From Prevotellaceae bacterium UBA3849 (GTDB taxonomy: Bacteria; Bacteroidota; Bacteroidia; Bacteroidales; Bacteroidaceae), in contig DGHL01000102.1 of assembly GCA_002392645.1 (NCBI GenBank), positions 1-17,182 of the forward strand: DNA of 17,182 nt, written 5' to 3'. The translations under genes and the position numbers were made by a program. The notes below the pieces were generated by a model that did not search any database, had not been told where the DNA came from, and saw nothing but the letters and a program-made list of their open reading frames with translations. Of the stretch, positions 6,372 to 14,702 are shown one piece after another. The number at the start of each line of letters is the position of its first letter. The first letter of the stretch is position 1.

Positions 6372-7463
6372 TTAATGTTTGTAATAAAGCTCAAGTATGT
6401 CGTGTGCTCCCATGAAACTGGTTTTCTCGCCGCTCTGCACGCGTTCCTCCATCATTTGCAGTGCCTCCTTAATGGTAGGGTTGTTGTAGAAGTCGTTTAG
6501 CAAAGCATTGTTTATTGTCTCGCGCATCCAGTATTTGTTTTGCTGTCGGCGGCGATAGTCAAAGTAGCCGTTCTGTTTTACGAAATCGAAGTATTCGTAA
6601 ATCATGTCCCATACCTCTTTGATACCTAAGCCATAGAAACCAGAGTAGGTGAGTACGCGTGGAGTCCAACCGCTTTCGGGGGTAGGGTAGAAGTGGAGCG
6701 CATTGCGGAACCCCTGTGCAGCCATCTGGCAGGCTTTCACGTTGTCGCCGTCACATTTGTTTACCACTATGGCATCGCTTATCTCCATTATGCCGCGCTT
6801 TATTCCCTGCAGCTCGTCACCGGTGCCGGCTACCTGTATGAGCAGGAAGAAATCGACCATGGAGTGACATGCCGTCTCGCTCTGTCCTACGCCGACGGTC
6901 TCAATGAATATCTTGTCGAAACCAGCCGCCTCACACAGTATGACGGTCTCACGCGTCTTGCGTGCCACGCCTCCCAGACTGCCAGCCGATGGACTAGGGC
7001 GTATGAATGCGTTAGGGTGTGTTGACAGTTTCTCCATGCGAGTCTTGTCACCCAGTATGCTTCCCTTCGAGCGTTCAGACGACGGGTCTATGGCAAGCAC
7101 AGCCAGTTTTCCGCCGTATGTGTTCAGTACATGTTGTCCGAACTCGTCGATGGAAGTCGATTTGCCTGCGCCAGGTACACCGCTGATACCTATGCGTACA
7201 GACTTCCCGCTGTGTGGCAGGCAACGCTCAATCACCTTCTGTGCCTTCTCCTGATGTTCTGGATTCATGCTCTCCACCAGTGTCACTGCCTGCGACAGCA
7301 TAGTGACATTGCCCTGCAGGATGCCGTCAACCATCTCGTCAACGCTATACTGCTTTCTGGCAAAACGCTTACGGTTCAGGTAGGGGTTTATTATGCTGGG
7401 CTGCGATACTCCGCCGTTTACGGTCAGACCTTTATATTCTTCGCTGTTTTCAGGATGTTCCAT
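6372..7463 (-). CDS. meaB: MeaB/ArgK-family G3E GTPase (methylmalonyl-CoA mutase chaperone)
   Basis: A 363-residue GTPase of the MeaB/ArgK (old name LAO/AO transport ATPase) family. Family members load and protect the adenosylcobalamin cofactor of methylmalonyl-CoA mutase. Motifs seen: P-loop G95VPGAGKS102, LAIDPSS (123-129), the FIETVGVGQSE block (186-196) as switch and Walker B region, and NKCDGD (235-240) for guanine recognition. The N-terminal helical part (about 30-85) and the C-terminal dimerisation arm (NKYWMRETINNALLNDFY) fit the family. Length is close to typical. The mutase genes are not in this window. The ATG overlaps the stop of the upstream DUF1573 gene by one base (TAATG), so translational coupling is likely. 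ispH follows after 49 bases. Confidence 0.93.
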   Translation of the reverse strand: MEHPENSEEYKGLTVNGGVSQPSIINPYLNRKRFARKQYSVDEMVDGILQGNVTMLSQAVTLVESMNPEHQEKAQKVIERCLPHSGKSVRIGISGVPGAGKSTSIDEFGQHVLNTYGGKLAVLAIDPSSERSKGSILGDKTRMEKLSTHPNAFIRPSPSAGSLGGVARKTRETVILCEAAGFDKIFIETVGVGQSETACHSMVDFFLLIQVAGTGDELQGIKRGIMEISDAIVVNKCDGDNVKACQMAAQGFRNALHFYPTPESGWTPRVLTYSGFYGLGIKEVWDMIYEYFDFVKQNGYFDYRRRQQNKYWMRETINNALLNDFYNNPTIKEALQMMEERVQSGEKTSFMGAHDILELYYKH

Positions 7464-8527
7464 TACTTCTTGATGTTGATTACAACCTTTGGATTGTTTG
7501 GATCGTTGGTAATCATAAGTATACGCGGACGTGTGCGCACCTTCTTCAGTTCCTTGCCGATGGCTGTCACCTTCAGTTTTGTAGATTCGCCAGGCTCAAG
7601 GCGCTGCTGGCCCAACTGTATCTGCAGTCCGGGGGTAAACATCTGCAACTTGCTTATTTCAAGTGTTGACTTTCCTTCGTTGGTAATGATAATCTCATCC
7701 TTAGCCTTCGACTTCTTTTGCAGTTCGGTCATGTCGAGGGTTTTAGCCGACATGACGAGGCGTGGAGCGTATGTACGCTTCAGTTCATCGTTAGCCATTG
7801 CAGGTGGCAGCAATATGGTAGAGACGGTGATTTCCTTGTCCTTGTTAACCTTGTCGGTACTGTTCCTACCAAGATATATGGTAGATTGCGTTAGGCCATA
7901 GTCGCGTAAGTCGTTTGTCTTTAGCGTTATGTACATGGTGCCCTTCTGCTTAGGTCCGAGTACCTTCGGCTGCATGTCTGCGGTGAGGTATGATGGCAGT
8001 CGTAGCATTACGGGCTCCACATTCTGTCCGGTAGGGTTAAGGATGTGTATGGCCTGTACCTTCTTCTGTCCCTTGTTAACATCGTCAAACTCAATGGACT
8101 CCATGTCGGTGAGCAGGGTTCCTATCTTGTATGGATATTCACCGGTGTAATCCTCAACCTTGGTAACCACCTGACCACGAACCTCAAACTCGGCAGGCTT
8201 GTCGGAGTTGGCGTCATACACGCGTATTATACGGTCAAAGTGTCCCAGCTGCTTACAGTCAAATGTAAGGTTCAACTGTGCATCCCTTCCAGGGTTTATA
8301 TTGCCTGTGGTGAACGAAACGCTGGTGCATCCGCAACCAGTGTCAACGCTCTTGATCTGTGCAGGCTCGGTGGAGGTGTTGCGTAGTGATATGGTAATTG
8401 TTGCCGGAGTCATGTAAATCATCTGTCCGCACTCAAACTCGCGTGCATGTGCCGTAAAACTCTGTGCATTGGCGCTGAGCAGTGATGCGTTAAGTATGAA
8501 GAATGATAATATGCGTAATGGTTTCAT
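7463..8527 (-). CDS. Secreted DUF1573 (Ig-like) domain protein
   Basis: A 354-residue exported protein with an N-terminal signal peptide (MKPLRILSFFILNASLLSAN, then AQ). A DUF1573 domain follows at about residues 28-105: REFECGQMIYMTPATITISL, then the hallmark VDTGCGCTSV with Cys65 and Cys67, and the strand VRGQV. Two more Ig-like stretches follow, one at about 150-240 and one at the C-terminus (ITNEGKSTLEISKLQMFTPG). Function in this family is not known; it is common in Bacteroidetes envelopes. The open frame extends 27 codons upstream to 8608, but the predicted -7 box at 8575-8582 lies inside that extension and the signal peptide begins at 8527, so the shorter form is chosen. It is the first gene of the run into meaB, ispH and cmk. 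Confidence 0.88.
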   Translation of the reverse strand: MKPLRILSFFILNASLLSANAQSFTAHAREFECGQMIYMTPATITISLRNTSTEPAQIKSVDTGCGCTSVSFTTGNINPGRDAQLNLTFDCKQLGHFDRIIRVYDANSDKPAEFEVRGQVVTKVEDYTGEYPYKIGTLLTDMESIEFDDVNKGQKKVQAIHILNPTGQNVEPVMLRLPSYLTADMQPKVLGPKQKGTMYITLKTNDLRDYGLTQSTIYLGRNSTDKVNKDKEITVSTILLPPAMANDELKRTYAPRLVMSAKTLDMTELQKKSKAKDEIIITNEGKSTLEISKLQMFTPGLQIQLGQQRLEPGESTKLKVTAIGKELKKVRTRPRILMITNDPNNPKVVINIKK

Positions 8528-8826
8528 ATCGTTTTGTTTTTTCTTAAATATGCTAGTTGTAGTCTTTCCTACTGCAAAATTACTAAAAAAAAAGCATATT
8601 CTTACCATTAGCCGTTAAAAAAAGCATTTTTTGACATATTCCGCCTTTTTTCTTCACAGTTTTTTGGTTAAGTTCATGAAAGAAATAAGATTCCTTTTTT
8701 GTAATTTGATTTGCGAACAAATGAAGCACTGCCTTGCCATGCAAAATAGAGAGAAATGGTCGGAATATTGACCAGTAAGGTTCCGGTTTGGACCAATCAG
8801 TGATTCAAAAATGAGGCATGGAAATC
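8528..8826. other. Non-coding leader and A/T-rich spacer
   Basis: Part of the 642-bp gap 8528-9169 between the DUF1573 gene and the A2M gene. Apart from the DUF1573 promoter I find no gene, no clear hairpin and no plus-strand promoter here. It is rich in T and A runs and has an imperfect repeat (TTGACCAGT at about 8768 and TGGACCAAT at about 8789) that I do not rate. Confidence 0.5.
8575..8582 (-). promoter_or_regulatory. -7 box of the DUF1573-meaB-ispH-cmk run
   Basis: The minus strand reads TAATTTTG, matching TAnnTTTG, about 48 bases before the ATG at 8527. No TTTG is found at the matching -33 distance, so the promoter is only half supported. It decides the start of the DUF1573 gene. Confidence 0.55.
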
Positions 8827-8936
8827 GTAAAAGCTATCATTTTACGCTGAAAAACCTGTCTTTTTACATCGCAAAAGCATAGCTTTCAGAGTGTAAAAGC
8901 TATCATATTACAGTGTAAAAGCTATGCTTTTACAAC
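8827..8936. repeat. Five-unit array of 22-bp-period dyad repeats
   Basis: Units begin at 8827, 8849, 8871, 8893 and 8915, exactly 22 bases apart. Each is a 19-bp dyad plus a 3-base spacer (gct, atc, agt, agt, aac). The clearest unit is GTAAAAGCTATGCTTTTAC (8915-8933), a palindrome around a TAT centre. The others are GTAAAAGCTATCATTTTAC, GAAAAACCTGTCTTTTTAC, GCAAAAGCATAGCTTTCAG and GTAAAAGCTATCATATTAC. Units one, four and five are nearly the same, while two and three are degenerate. The phase is kept through the degenerate ones. The period is close to two turns of the DNA helix. Confidence 0.85.
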
Positions 8937-9006
8937 TTTTTTTCATTCGAAAGGTTTTTCTGATGAATACCTATTGTTGATTATCAGATACTTACGTAAA
9001 ATAAAA

Positions 9007-9062
9007 AATCCTTGCGAATTTTCGCCCCAAAATCATCTTTGGTGAAAAAAATCGCAAGGATT
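9007..9062 (-). terminator. Long hairpin, probable terminator of the A2M gene
   Basis: AATCCTTGCGA (9007-9017) pairs perfectly with TCGCAAGGATT (9052-9062). The interior pairs further in an imperfect way (the CCAAA and TTTGG arms), leaving a small top loop. On the minus strand the right-hand arm ends in ATTTTTTATTTT, as in a rho-independent terminator, 107 bases past the A2M stop at 9170. The loop is longer than usual for a terminator, so a structured dispersed element is an alternative. Confidence 0.6.
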
Positions 9063-9169
9063 CGCAAGTTAAATACGAAGAAGTAGGTGTAAAAGCCCTC
9101 CCTTCCAAGTCTGCAAAAAGTAACTTTTATCCCTTCCACACGGGAGAGGCAGGAGTGGGCTGCTTCTTG

Positions 9170-12100
9170 TTATTTTGAAGTCTGCAGCATGTATGCCCCT
9201 GTCGTTCCGCGGAACTCGTCAGCGTATGCGCAGACGGCTGTGGCACTGCCAGAGTTGTACGTGCCTTCGCGGTCGATGTAGTATTCGGTCACTATGGTGT
9301 GAGTGCCTTTCGACAACATGTTGTAGTGGTATGCCGTCAGCTTGTCTTTTATCTCCTGATAGTAGCCGTAGCGGTAGCCGGAGAGCTGGTTGACAGGTTC
9401 GAGGCAAGCAGCGCGGTTGTCGGTTACGGTCACGAAGTCATAGTCGCGGTCAGCCTCTATGGTCAGTTTTACCTTCACCTTGTCGCCCACCTTCGGATTA
9501 GTTCCGCTGATAACCTCGCGTTTTATGGTGATACCCGTTGAGGCCTGCTCTATGTCGCTGCTCTTCTGGCGGCTGGTGACGTATGCCGATACCCACGACT
9601 CGCCCTCGGTCTTCTTGCCTACGAGGAGCGAAGGAGAGGCTGACATGACGTCGGTCTCGCCCTTTATCAGGGCAGAGCGCTCGTTGAGGACGGTTGTCGT
9701 CAAGGCCTTACCGTCAACAGCGATAGCAGCAGGTGTGCCCTTCTTCAGCATTGTAGCATCGCCGTCGAAGAAAGCATGCACGGCATTTATCGTGTTATAG
9801 GTGTTGTTCCACTGCTGCGTGCGTTTGCTGCTCAGGAGCCATCGCTGCATTTCGGCAATGGTGCTATGGTCGTCAGGCGTTACGGCCTTAAGTGCCTCTA
9901 TGCACATCGTCTGTGTAGGTATGCGGTAGTTGCACCAAGAGTAGGCAGCGCGGTAAGAGTCGAAGTAGCGTCCTATGTCGCTGCGATATACAGTATGCTC
10001 CTTTATACTCTCAATGAATGTACGTGCATCCTTCCTGCGTCCGTTCTTGTTCATCACCACGGCAGCCACCGCCTTCGTTGCCAAGTCAGCCTTCTTGGTG
10101 TTCTCCTCAACAAGTTTCATGAGATAATGGGCGGTAGAACCACCGTCTTTGTTGCTTATGGCAAGGGTGTAGAGCCAGTCGAGCTGCGTGTCAGAAAGCC
10201 ACGGCTTCAGGCCCTCCTTCTTGTTCTTCTTCATACGCTCCACGTCTTCGGCCATCTCAGTTGCCATGTATTGCATAGCCTTGTCGAGCATGTTGTCAAC
10301 AGAAGCTCTCCAACTGCCCTCGGTCTTGGCTCCGTTGGTAAGTACCTCCATGCGTGTCAGTGTCTTAGCCACAGCCATCGTCATGTAGCGGCTGCCCGGC
10401 ATGCCCGGCCACCAAGAGAACGAACCGTCGCCGTGCTGCAGGTTCTTCAGCTGGGCAATGATGTTTGCCGTACCATTATATAATAAGGTGTCCTTGATTG
10501 CCGATGCCACCACGTTGGCATACAGTGCTGACGACAGGCAGATGGCATTGCCGCAGTCGGGTGTCCTGACGTTGGAAAGTACATCAACCATCATCCATGC
10601 CGGACTGTCAGTGTATGTAACGGCGAGATGAGGCTTGCCGATGGCTTTGCTTCCAGGCATGATGTCGCCGAGAAGTATAGTAGAATCGCCGGGGTGGAAC
10701 AACGTCCATGTGCGTGTGGTCACCACCTCCTCTGTGTCAGGAAGGATAGGCAGCAGATGCTGCTCACCGTCCTTGTGGTTTGCAGCCTCGCCGATGATGC
10801 GGCATATTATGCCATCGTCAGGCAATGACGTGGCATCGACAGGGAAGGTGACAGTGCCCGTCTCGCCCTTCTTGACCTTCACCTTCATGCTTTCAACCGC
10901 AAGTTCTTTCTCTGTCTTGGCGTTGAGTAATGTCATCTTGACCGTAGCGTTGATGTCCTTATCGGAAAGGTTTGCCACCGTGGCGCTGATGTTTGCCTTG
11001 TCGCCCTGGCGCAGGAAGCGCGGCATACGTGGCTGCACCATGAGTTGCTTCTGTGCCACCGCCTCGTCGGTAAGCATTCCCACTCTCATGTCTTTGTCGT
11101 GGGCAAGTCCCATGAAGCGCCATGTGGTGACGCTCTCAGGCAGGGTGAACTTCATAGCCACGTTGCCCTTGGCATCTGTCACAAGCTGAGGCATGAAGAA
11201 AGCCGTCTCTTCAAAGTTCGTGCGCAAGCCGCTGTCGGCGTTACCATCACCCCCCTCGCTATTGTCGTTACCTTTCTTTTCTTTGGAAAGGACACTTAGT
11301 TCCACCGCCTCTTGCAAAGCAAAATTCTTTAACTCGTATTCTGGCATGACGGCATCATCAAATACATCCACGGCGACGGTATCAAGCGTCATATCGATAT
11401 CTTCCATCATAGCTGTGGGTGCCGCCTTGGCACGGAGGGCTGCGGTGTTCTTGTAAACCCGGGTTCCACCTATTCTGCTTCCCAGGGCAGAGAATACAGA
11501 GTAGCTTCGTACTTGGCTGAAGGCGGTATATTGTAATGGTTTGATATCACTCTCCTTATACTCTAACGGCGCTTTTGAGTTTAACCGCAGGATATCGACG
11601 TAGGATGTATTCCACTGTGCGTATGGAACATTTACGTTGCGGCGGTCCACGGTGTTCCAGCCATGCTTGACGATGGCATCGAGCGACTTGTCATAGAGCA
11701 CCGCCATGAGCTGTGACTTGGCAGGTGTGCCGTCAGGGTTCTTTATGTTGAGTGTCCACTGCTCCTTCTGTCCCGGTGTGAGGCGGTCACGGAAGGTGGT
11801 CCACTGCATCTTCAGCTTCTTTGAAGGCAACGGACGCTTGATGCTTCCGCTGTTAGTGTACATCTTATTGTTCTTCACCCATGCTATGGTGTAGGTGATG
11901 CCGTCGCCATATTCTTCCTTGTATTTGAAGGTGCGCGTCATCACGCTGTTGTCCATGCGCAGCGAACCGCTCTCAAGTACCTTGTCTCCGCTGAAGAGGG
12001 AATAGACGGCATACACGTCGTTGTCGCTTGTAGCCACCTGAATCCACGCCGTGCTGTCGGTATCATTGAACTTCTCTGATGACAGGTACCACCAGTTGTG

Positions 12101-14518
12101 CGTGTAGGTCATAGGCTTGGTGTCGGTCTTGCGGAACACTACGAAGTCATGCTTCACGGTGTCGTTACCACATACAGCCATCAGCGAGTGCTTGCCCGAC
12201 GGGATGTCGGCAGGCAGGGCATAGGCCTTGTTAGCCTTTGCTTGGGGCAGGGCAGAGCCGTCGAGCGTGACGCTGACGGTGCCGTCGGTCTCCTTGCCGA
12301 TGCTGTTAAGCCTTGTGAAGACGATGTTGACGGTAGTGTCTGCCAGTATCTCCTTCTTCATCTCAAGTCCGAAGAACACCTCCTTGTTGCTTACAGGCAG
12401 GGAGAGCGACGTGGTGTGTGACTCGCCGGCATTGTCGGTAACGTCGGCCACAGCCTCAAAGGAGTAGAAGAAGCAATGTTTGTAGTCGTTATCCATGTAT
12501 TCAGGCAGCACCATAGGCATACGCACGGAGAAAGAGCCGTCGGCATTGGTATAGACAGTGTCATTGATTACTTCCTCGACGCTTGTGTCTATGTCGTATT
12601 CATAGTAGTTTACCCAGCGCAGCCACCACCACGGTGTCTTGCGGTTAACCTTATAAGCCACCTGGGCATTAGCCACAGGCACGCCGCTGTAAGTCTTTGC
12701 CATGCCCTTGACGGTAATGGTGTCGCCTGCCTTGTAGGTAAAGTCAGGCTTCTCAAGTGTCACCTCGTATGTAGGACGCTTATACTCCTCTACACGGAAA
12801 CTTTTGCTTGTGGTACCGGCGCGGATGGTGAAGCTGCCGTTGCGCTCGCCCTCAGGCAGAACGAAGTCAGCAGTGGCGGTGCCGAAGTCGTCGGTGGTGA
12901 CATCCTTATGGTCTATCTCCTTGTAGTCGGCATTGCGCAGCGATATCCTCATGCTCTTGTCTGCCAAGACCTTTGTGTCCTTGCCATGCTCAAGAGAGTT
13001 GTATATCAACGCCACGTGTACCGTCTGTCCAGGACGGTAGATGCTGCGGTCGGTGTATAGATCCGTGTATGTGGCGTAGTCGCGCTCCTTGGAATAGTAA
13101 TATGAGTTATACAGGTGCTGCTCAGGCATGGCATAGTCACCATCCTTGACAGCGTATGCATTATAGTATTCACGTTCGTTCTTTACTACGCACTCGCCCT
13201 TGTCGTCTGTCTGTATGGTAAGAACCTCCTCAGGTTTCTTGTTTTTGCGGTTGGTGTAGTACTGCTCTTTCTTCAGGTGTAGCGTGGCACCAGCAATGGG
13301 ATGGCCAGTCACGCTGTTGACCACTACATAACGACACAGGTCATCGGGCATGGTCTGCTCTATGATCTTCATGTCGGTAATGAAGAGGTAGGCGGTGGTC
13401 TGTTTTACTACATTGTCAACATCGCTCACCGTTACCTGCCATACACCGTAAGGCAGCCTGCCAAGAGAGAGCGAGTCATTAAACTCGTCATGCTCGTTGT
13501 GCGGCTTGAAGGTGAGGGAGAAAGAGCGGGAGTCGGCATCGGCGCCGGTCACAGGCTCATAGCTGCCGTCCTCTTTCTGACGCTGCATCTTGCGCAGCGT
13601 GACCTTGACACCGTTCATGTTTCTCACAGAGTAGAAATACAACTTCTGCTCAAGGTCGGAGTTGGACACTTCTTCCTTGATACGGGCATTGAACTCTGGC
13701 AGAGTAAGGGCTCTGCGCCCTGTCCTTAATATTTCTGCGTTACGCCATGAAGGCCAGCGCTTCAAGGCCTCATCAAGCCATGCTAACAGTTCTGCCTTCT
13801 GGTAGTCTTTGAATAGTGCGCATTTGATTATGGCAAGTTCACAGCACTCTGGCAGGTCCTGATACTGAGTTATAAGAGAGTCTATCAGCCCCATGCTGGC
13901 TTTCTTCCAGTTCTTGTTCTTAAGCATCTCGGCGGCGACAAGACATGCAGCGGCACGGTTGCCGGTGCGGTCGTAATAGTCCTTTAATGCCTTGTACTGT
14001 CTGGTGTGCAAGGCTATGACACTCAGCAGGTCGTGGTTGAGATAACGGCTGTCGTCGCTTATAGACAAGAAAGGAGAATACGTCTTCGCCTCTCCAACCT
14101 TCGTGTATATTTTGGCATCGGGCGAGGCAAGCAGGGAGTCAATGTCGGGCTTGGAACTGACACGCATGGAGTCGGTGCTGAGCTCCTCGAACATCGCCGT
14201 TTGATAGAGAGTGGCGATAACCCCGTTAGTACCTCTCCATCCTAACCACTTGGTGCGTATGCGCTCACGACAAGCCATGACAGAGTCATGGGATATCTCC
14301 CCCTGCATGGCAAGCTCCGTTGACAAGGCTGACAACAGGTCGCCGTATTTCTTCTGCTTCTCGGCCTTGCTTTGTATCTCATGCAGACAACTAATGGCCG
14401 TCTGAGGCAAATCATCCTCGGCGGCTTTCTCGTATGACTTCCACAAAGAAGATATGGACTGTGCGTAGACTGTTATCACAGCCACGGCAAGCATCAGGGT
14501 GGTAATGGCACGTTTCAT
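9170..14518 (-). CDS. Alpha-2-macroglobulin family protein, thioester motif lost
   Basis: A 1782-residue exported protein of the bacterial alpha-2-macroglobulin type, thought to trap proteases in the envelope. The signal peptide is MKRAITTLMLAVAVITVYAQ, with no lipobox Cys, so it may be soluble in the periplasm. A helical N-terminal part (about 20-280) is followed by macroglobulin domains; the MG2 hallmark is TDRSIYRPGQT with Arg495. A bait-region/MG5-like domain (A2M_N_2) lies at about 900-1010. A low-complexity, acidic linker (about 1065-1098) precedes RTNFEETAFFMPQ (from Arg1099), the start of the A2M domain with VTTWRFMGLAHD. The helical thioester domain spans about 1300-1600, but the site reads DCGNAI around Cys1322, not CxEQ, so the Gln needed for a thioester is missing. 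The C-terminal domain ends with ADEFRGTTGAYMLQ, also usual. Length is normal for Bacteroidetes members. No pbpC is adjacent. It is the last gene of the xseB-mrp-A2M run, 184 bases after mrp. Confidence 0.93.
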   Translation of the reverse strand: MKRAITTLMLAVAVITVYAQSISSLWKSYEKAAEDDLPQTAISCLHEIQSKAEKQKKYGDLLSALSTELAMQGEISHDSVMACRERIRTKWLGWRGTNGVIATLYQTAMFEELSTDSMRVSSKPDIDSLLASPDAKIYTKVGEAKTYSPFLSISDDSRYLNHDLLSVIALHTRQYKALKDYYDRTGNRAAACLVAAEMLKNKNWKKASMGLIDSLITQYQDLPECCELAIIKCALFKDYQKAELLAWLDEALKRWPSWRNAEILRTGRRALTLPEFNARIKEEVSNSDLEQKLYFYSVRNMNGVKVTLRKMQRQKEDGSYEPVTGADADSRSFSLTFKPHNEHDEFNDSLSLGRLPYGVWQVTVSDVDNVVKQTTAYLFITDMKIIEQTMPDDLCRYVVVNSVTGHPIAGATLHLKKEQYYTNRKNKKPEEVLTIQTDDKGECVVKNEREYYNAYAVKDGDYAMPEQHLYNSYYYSKERDYATYTDLYTDRSIYRPGQTVHVALIYNSLEHGKDTKVLADKSMRISLRNADYKEIDHKDVTTDDFGTATADFVLPEGERNGSFTIRAGTTSKSFRVEEYKRPTYEVTLEKPDFTYKAGDTITVKGMAKTYSGVPVANAQVAYKVNRKTPWWWLRWVNYYEYDIDTSVEEVINDTVYTNADGSFSVRMPMVLPEYMDNDYKHCFFYSFEAVADVTDNAGESHTTSLSLPVSNKEVFFGLEMKKEILADTTVNIVFTRLNSIGKETDGTVSVTLDGSALPQAKANKAYALPADIPSGKHSLMAVCGNDTVKHDFVVFRKTDTKPMTYTHNWWYLSSEKFNDTDSTAWIQVATSDNDVYAVYSLFSGDKVLESGSLRMDNSVMTRTFKYKEEYGDGITYTIAWVKNNKMYTNSGSIKRPLPSKKLKMQWTTFRDRLTPGQKEQWTLNIKNPDGTPAKSQLMAVLYDKSLDAIVKHGWNTVDRRNVNVPYAQWNTSYVDILRLNSKAPLEYKESDIKPLQYTAFSQVRSYSVFSALGSRIGGTRVYKNTAALRAKAAPTAMMEDIDMTLDTVAVDVFDDAVMPEYELKNFALQEAVELSVLSKEKKGNDNSEGGDGNADSGLRTNFEETAFFMPQLVTDAKGNVAMKFTLPESVTTWRFMGLAHDKDMRVGMLTDEAVAQKQLMVQPRMPRFLRQGDKANISATVANLSDKDINATVKMTLLNAKTEKELAVESMKVKVKKGETGTVTFPVDATSLPDDGIICRIIGEAANHKDGEQHLLPILPDTEEVVTTRTWTLFHPGDSTILLGDIMPGSKAIGKPHLAVTYTDSPAWMMVDVLSNVRTPDCGNAICLSSALYANVVASAIKDTLLYNGTANIIAQLKNLQHGDGSFSWWPGMPGSRYMTMAVAKTLTRMEVLTNGAKTEGSWRASVDNMLDKAMQYMATEMAEDVERMKKNKKEGLKPWLSDTQLDWLYTLAISNKDGGSTAHYLMKLVEENTKKADLATKAVAAVVMNKNGRRKDARTFIESIKEHTVYRSDIGRYFDSYRAAYSWCNYRIPTQTMCIEALKAVTPDDHSTIAEMQRWLLSSKRTQQWNNTYNTINAVHAFFDGDATMLKKGTPAAIAVDGKALTTTVLNERSALIKGETDVMSASPSLLVGKKTEGESWVSAYVTSRQKSSDIEQASTGITIKREVISGTNPKVGDKVKVKLTIEADRDYDFVTVTDNRAACLEPVNQLSGYRYGYYQEIKDKLTAYHYNMLSKGTHTIVTEYYIDREGTYNSGSATAVCAYADEFRGTTGAYMLQTSK

Positions 14519-14521
14519 CTA

Positions 14522-14584
14522 ATTCATAATTTATAATTCACAATTCACAATTCTTAATGCATAATGCATAATGCATAATTCTTC
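14522..14584. repeat. Nine-unit heptamer array upstream of the A2M gene
   Basis: Nine 7-bp units in strict register, from 14522: ATTCATA, ATTTATA, ATTCACA, ATTCACA, ATTCTTA, ATGCATA three times, then ATTCTTC. The array starts three bases from the A2M start codon, so it is the whole immediate leader of that gene. The three identical ATGCATA units suggest recent unit copying. Confidence 0.85.
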
Positions 14585-14669
14585 GCTCGGCACGTAGTGA
14601 CGCTTTTCTTGCGCTCCGTGGGTGCTCAGGCGCATAGCGGAGTCCAAAGGCCGCAGGCCGACTAAAAGA
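14585..14669. other. 85-bp GC-rich core between two heptamer arrays
   Basis: This stretch is much richer in G+C than the arrays on either side. It has short complementary arms: CTCCG at about 14614 with CGGAG at about 14638, a GGCC-GCA-GGCC hairpin at about 14650, and CACGTAGTG near the left edge. It has no open reading frame of note and no tRNA-like fold. It may be a dispersed non-coding repeat inserted into the heptamer array, or a structured leader of the A2M gene; I cannot tell which without a search. Confidence 0.5.
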
Positions 14670-14697
14670 ACTCTTAATTCTTAACTCTTAACTCTTA
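14670..14697. repeat. Four-unit heptamer array downstream of mrp
   Basis: Four 7-bp units, ACTCTTA, ATTCTTA, ACTCTTA, ACTCTTA, end five bases before the mrp stop (14703-14705), and the decayed sequence ATTAATTA joins the two. The ATTCTTA unit also occurs in the array at 14522-14584, so the two arrays look like halves of one. Confidence 0.8.
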
Positions 14698-14702
14698 ATT
14701 AA

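Noticed and set aside
6323..6394. Upstream start for ispH
   Set aside because: It would overlap the end of meaB and add 24 residues that do not belong to the family; MTIEIDNGSGFCFG is the standard start.
8528..8608. 27-codon N-terminal extension of the DUF1573 protein
   Set aside because: The predicted -7 box lies inside the extension and the signal peptide begins at the Met at 8527.
8827..8936. CRISPR array
   Set aside because: Units are only 22 bp apart with 3-base spacers, so there is no room for spacers, and no cas gene is present.
9776..10483. 235-codon plus-strand frame opposite the A2M gene
   Set aside because: It is fully antisense to a clear coding region, with no family resemblance, promoter or leader; it is a shadow of the GC-biased codons.
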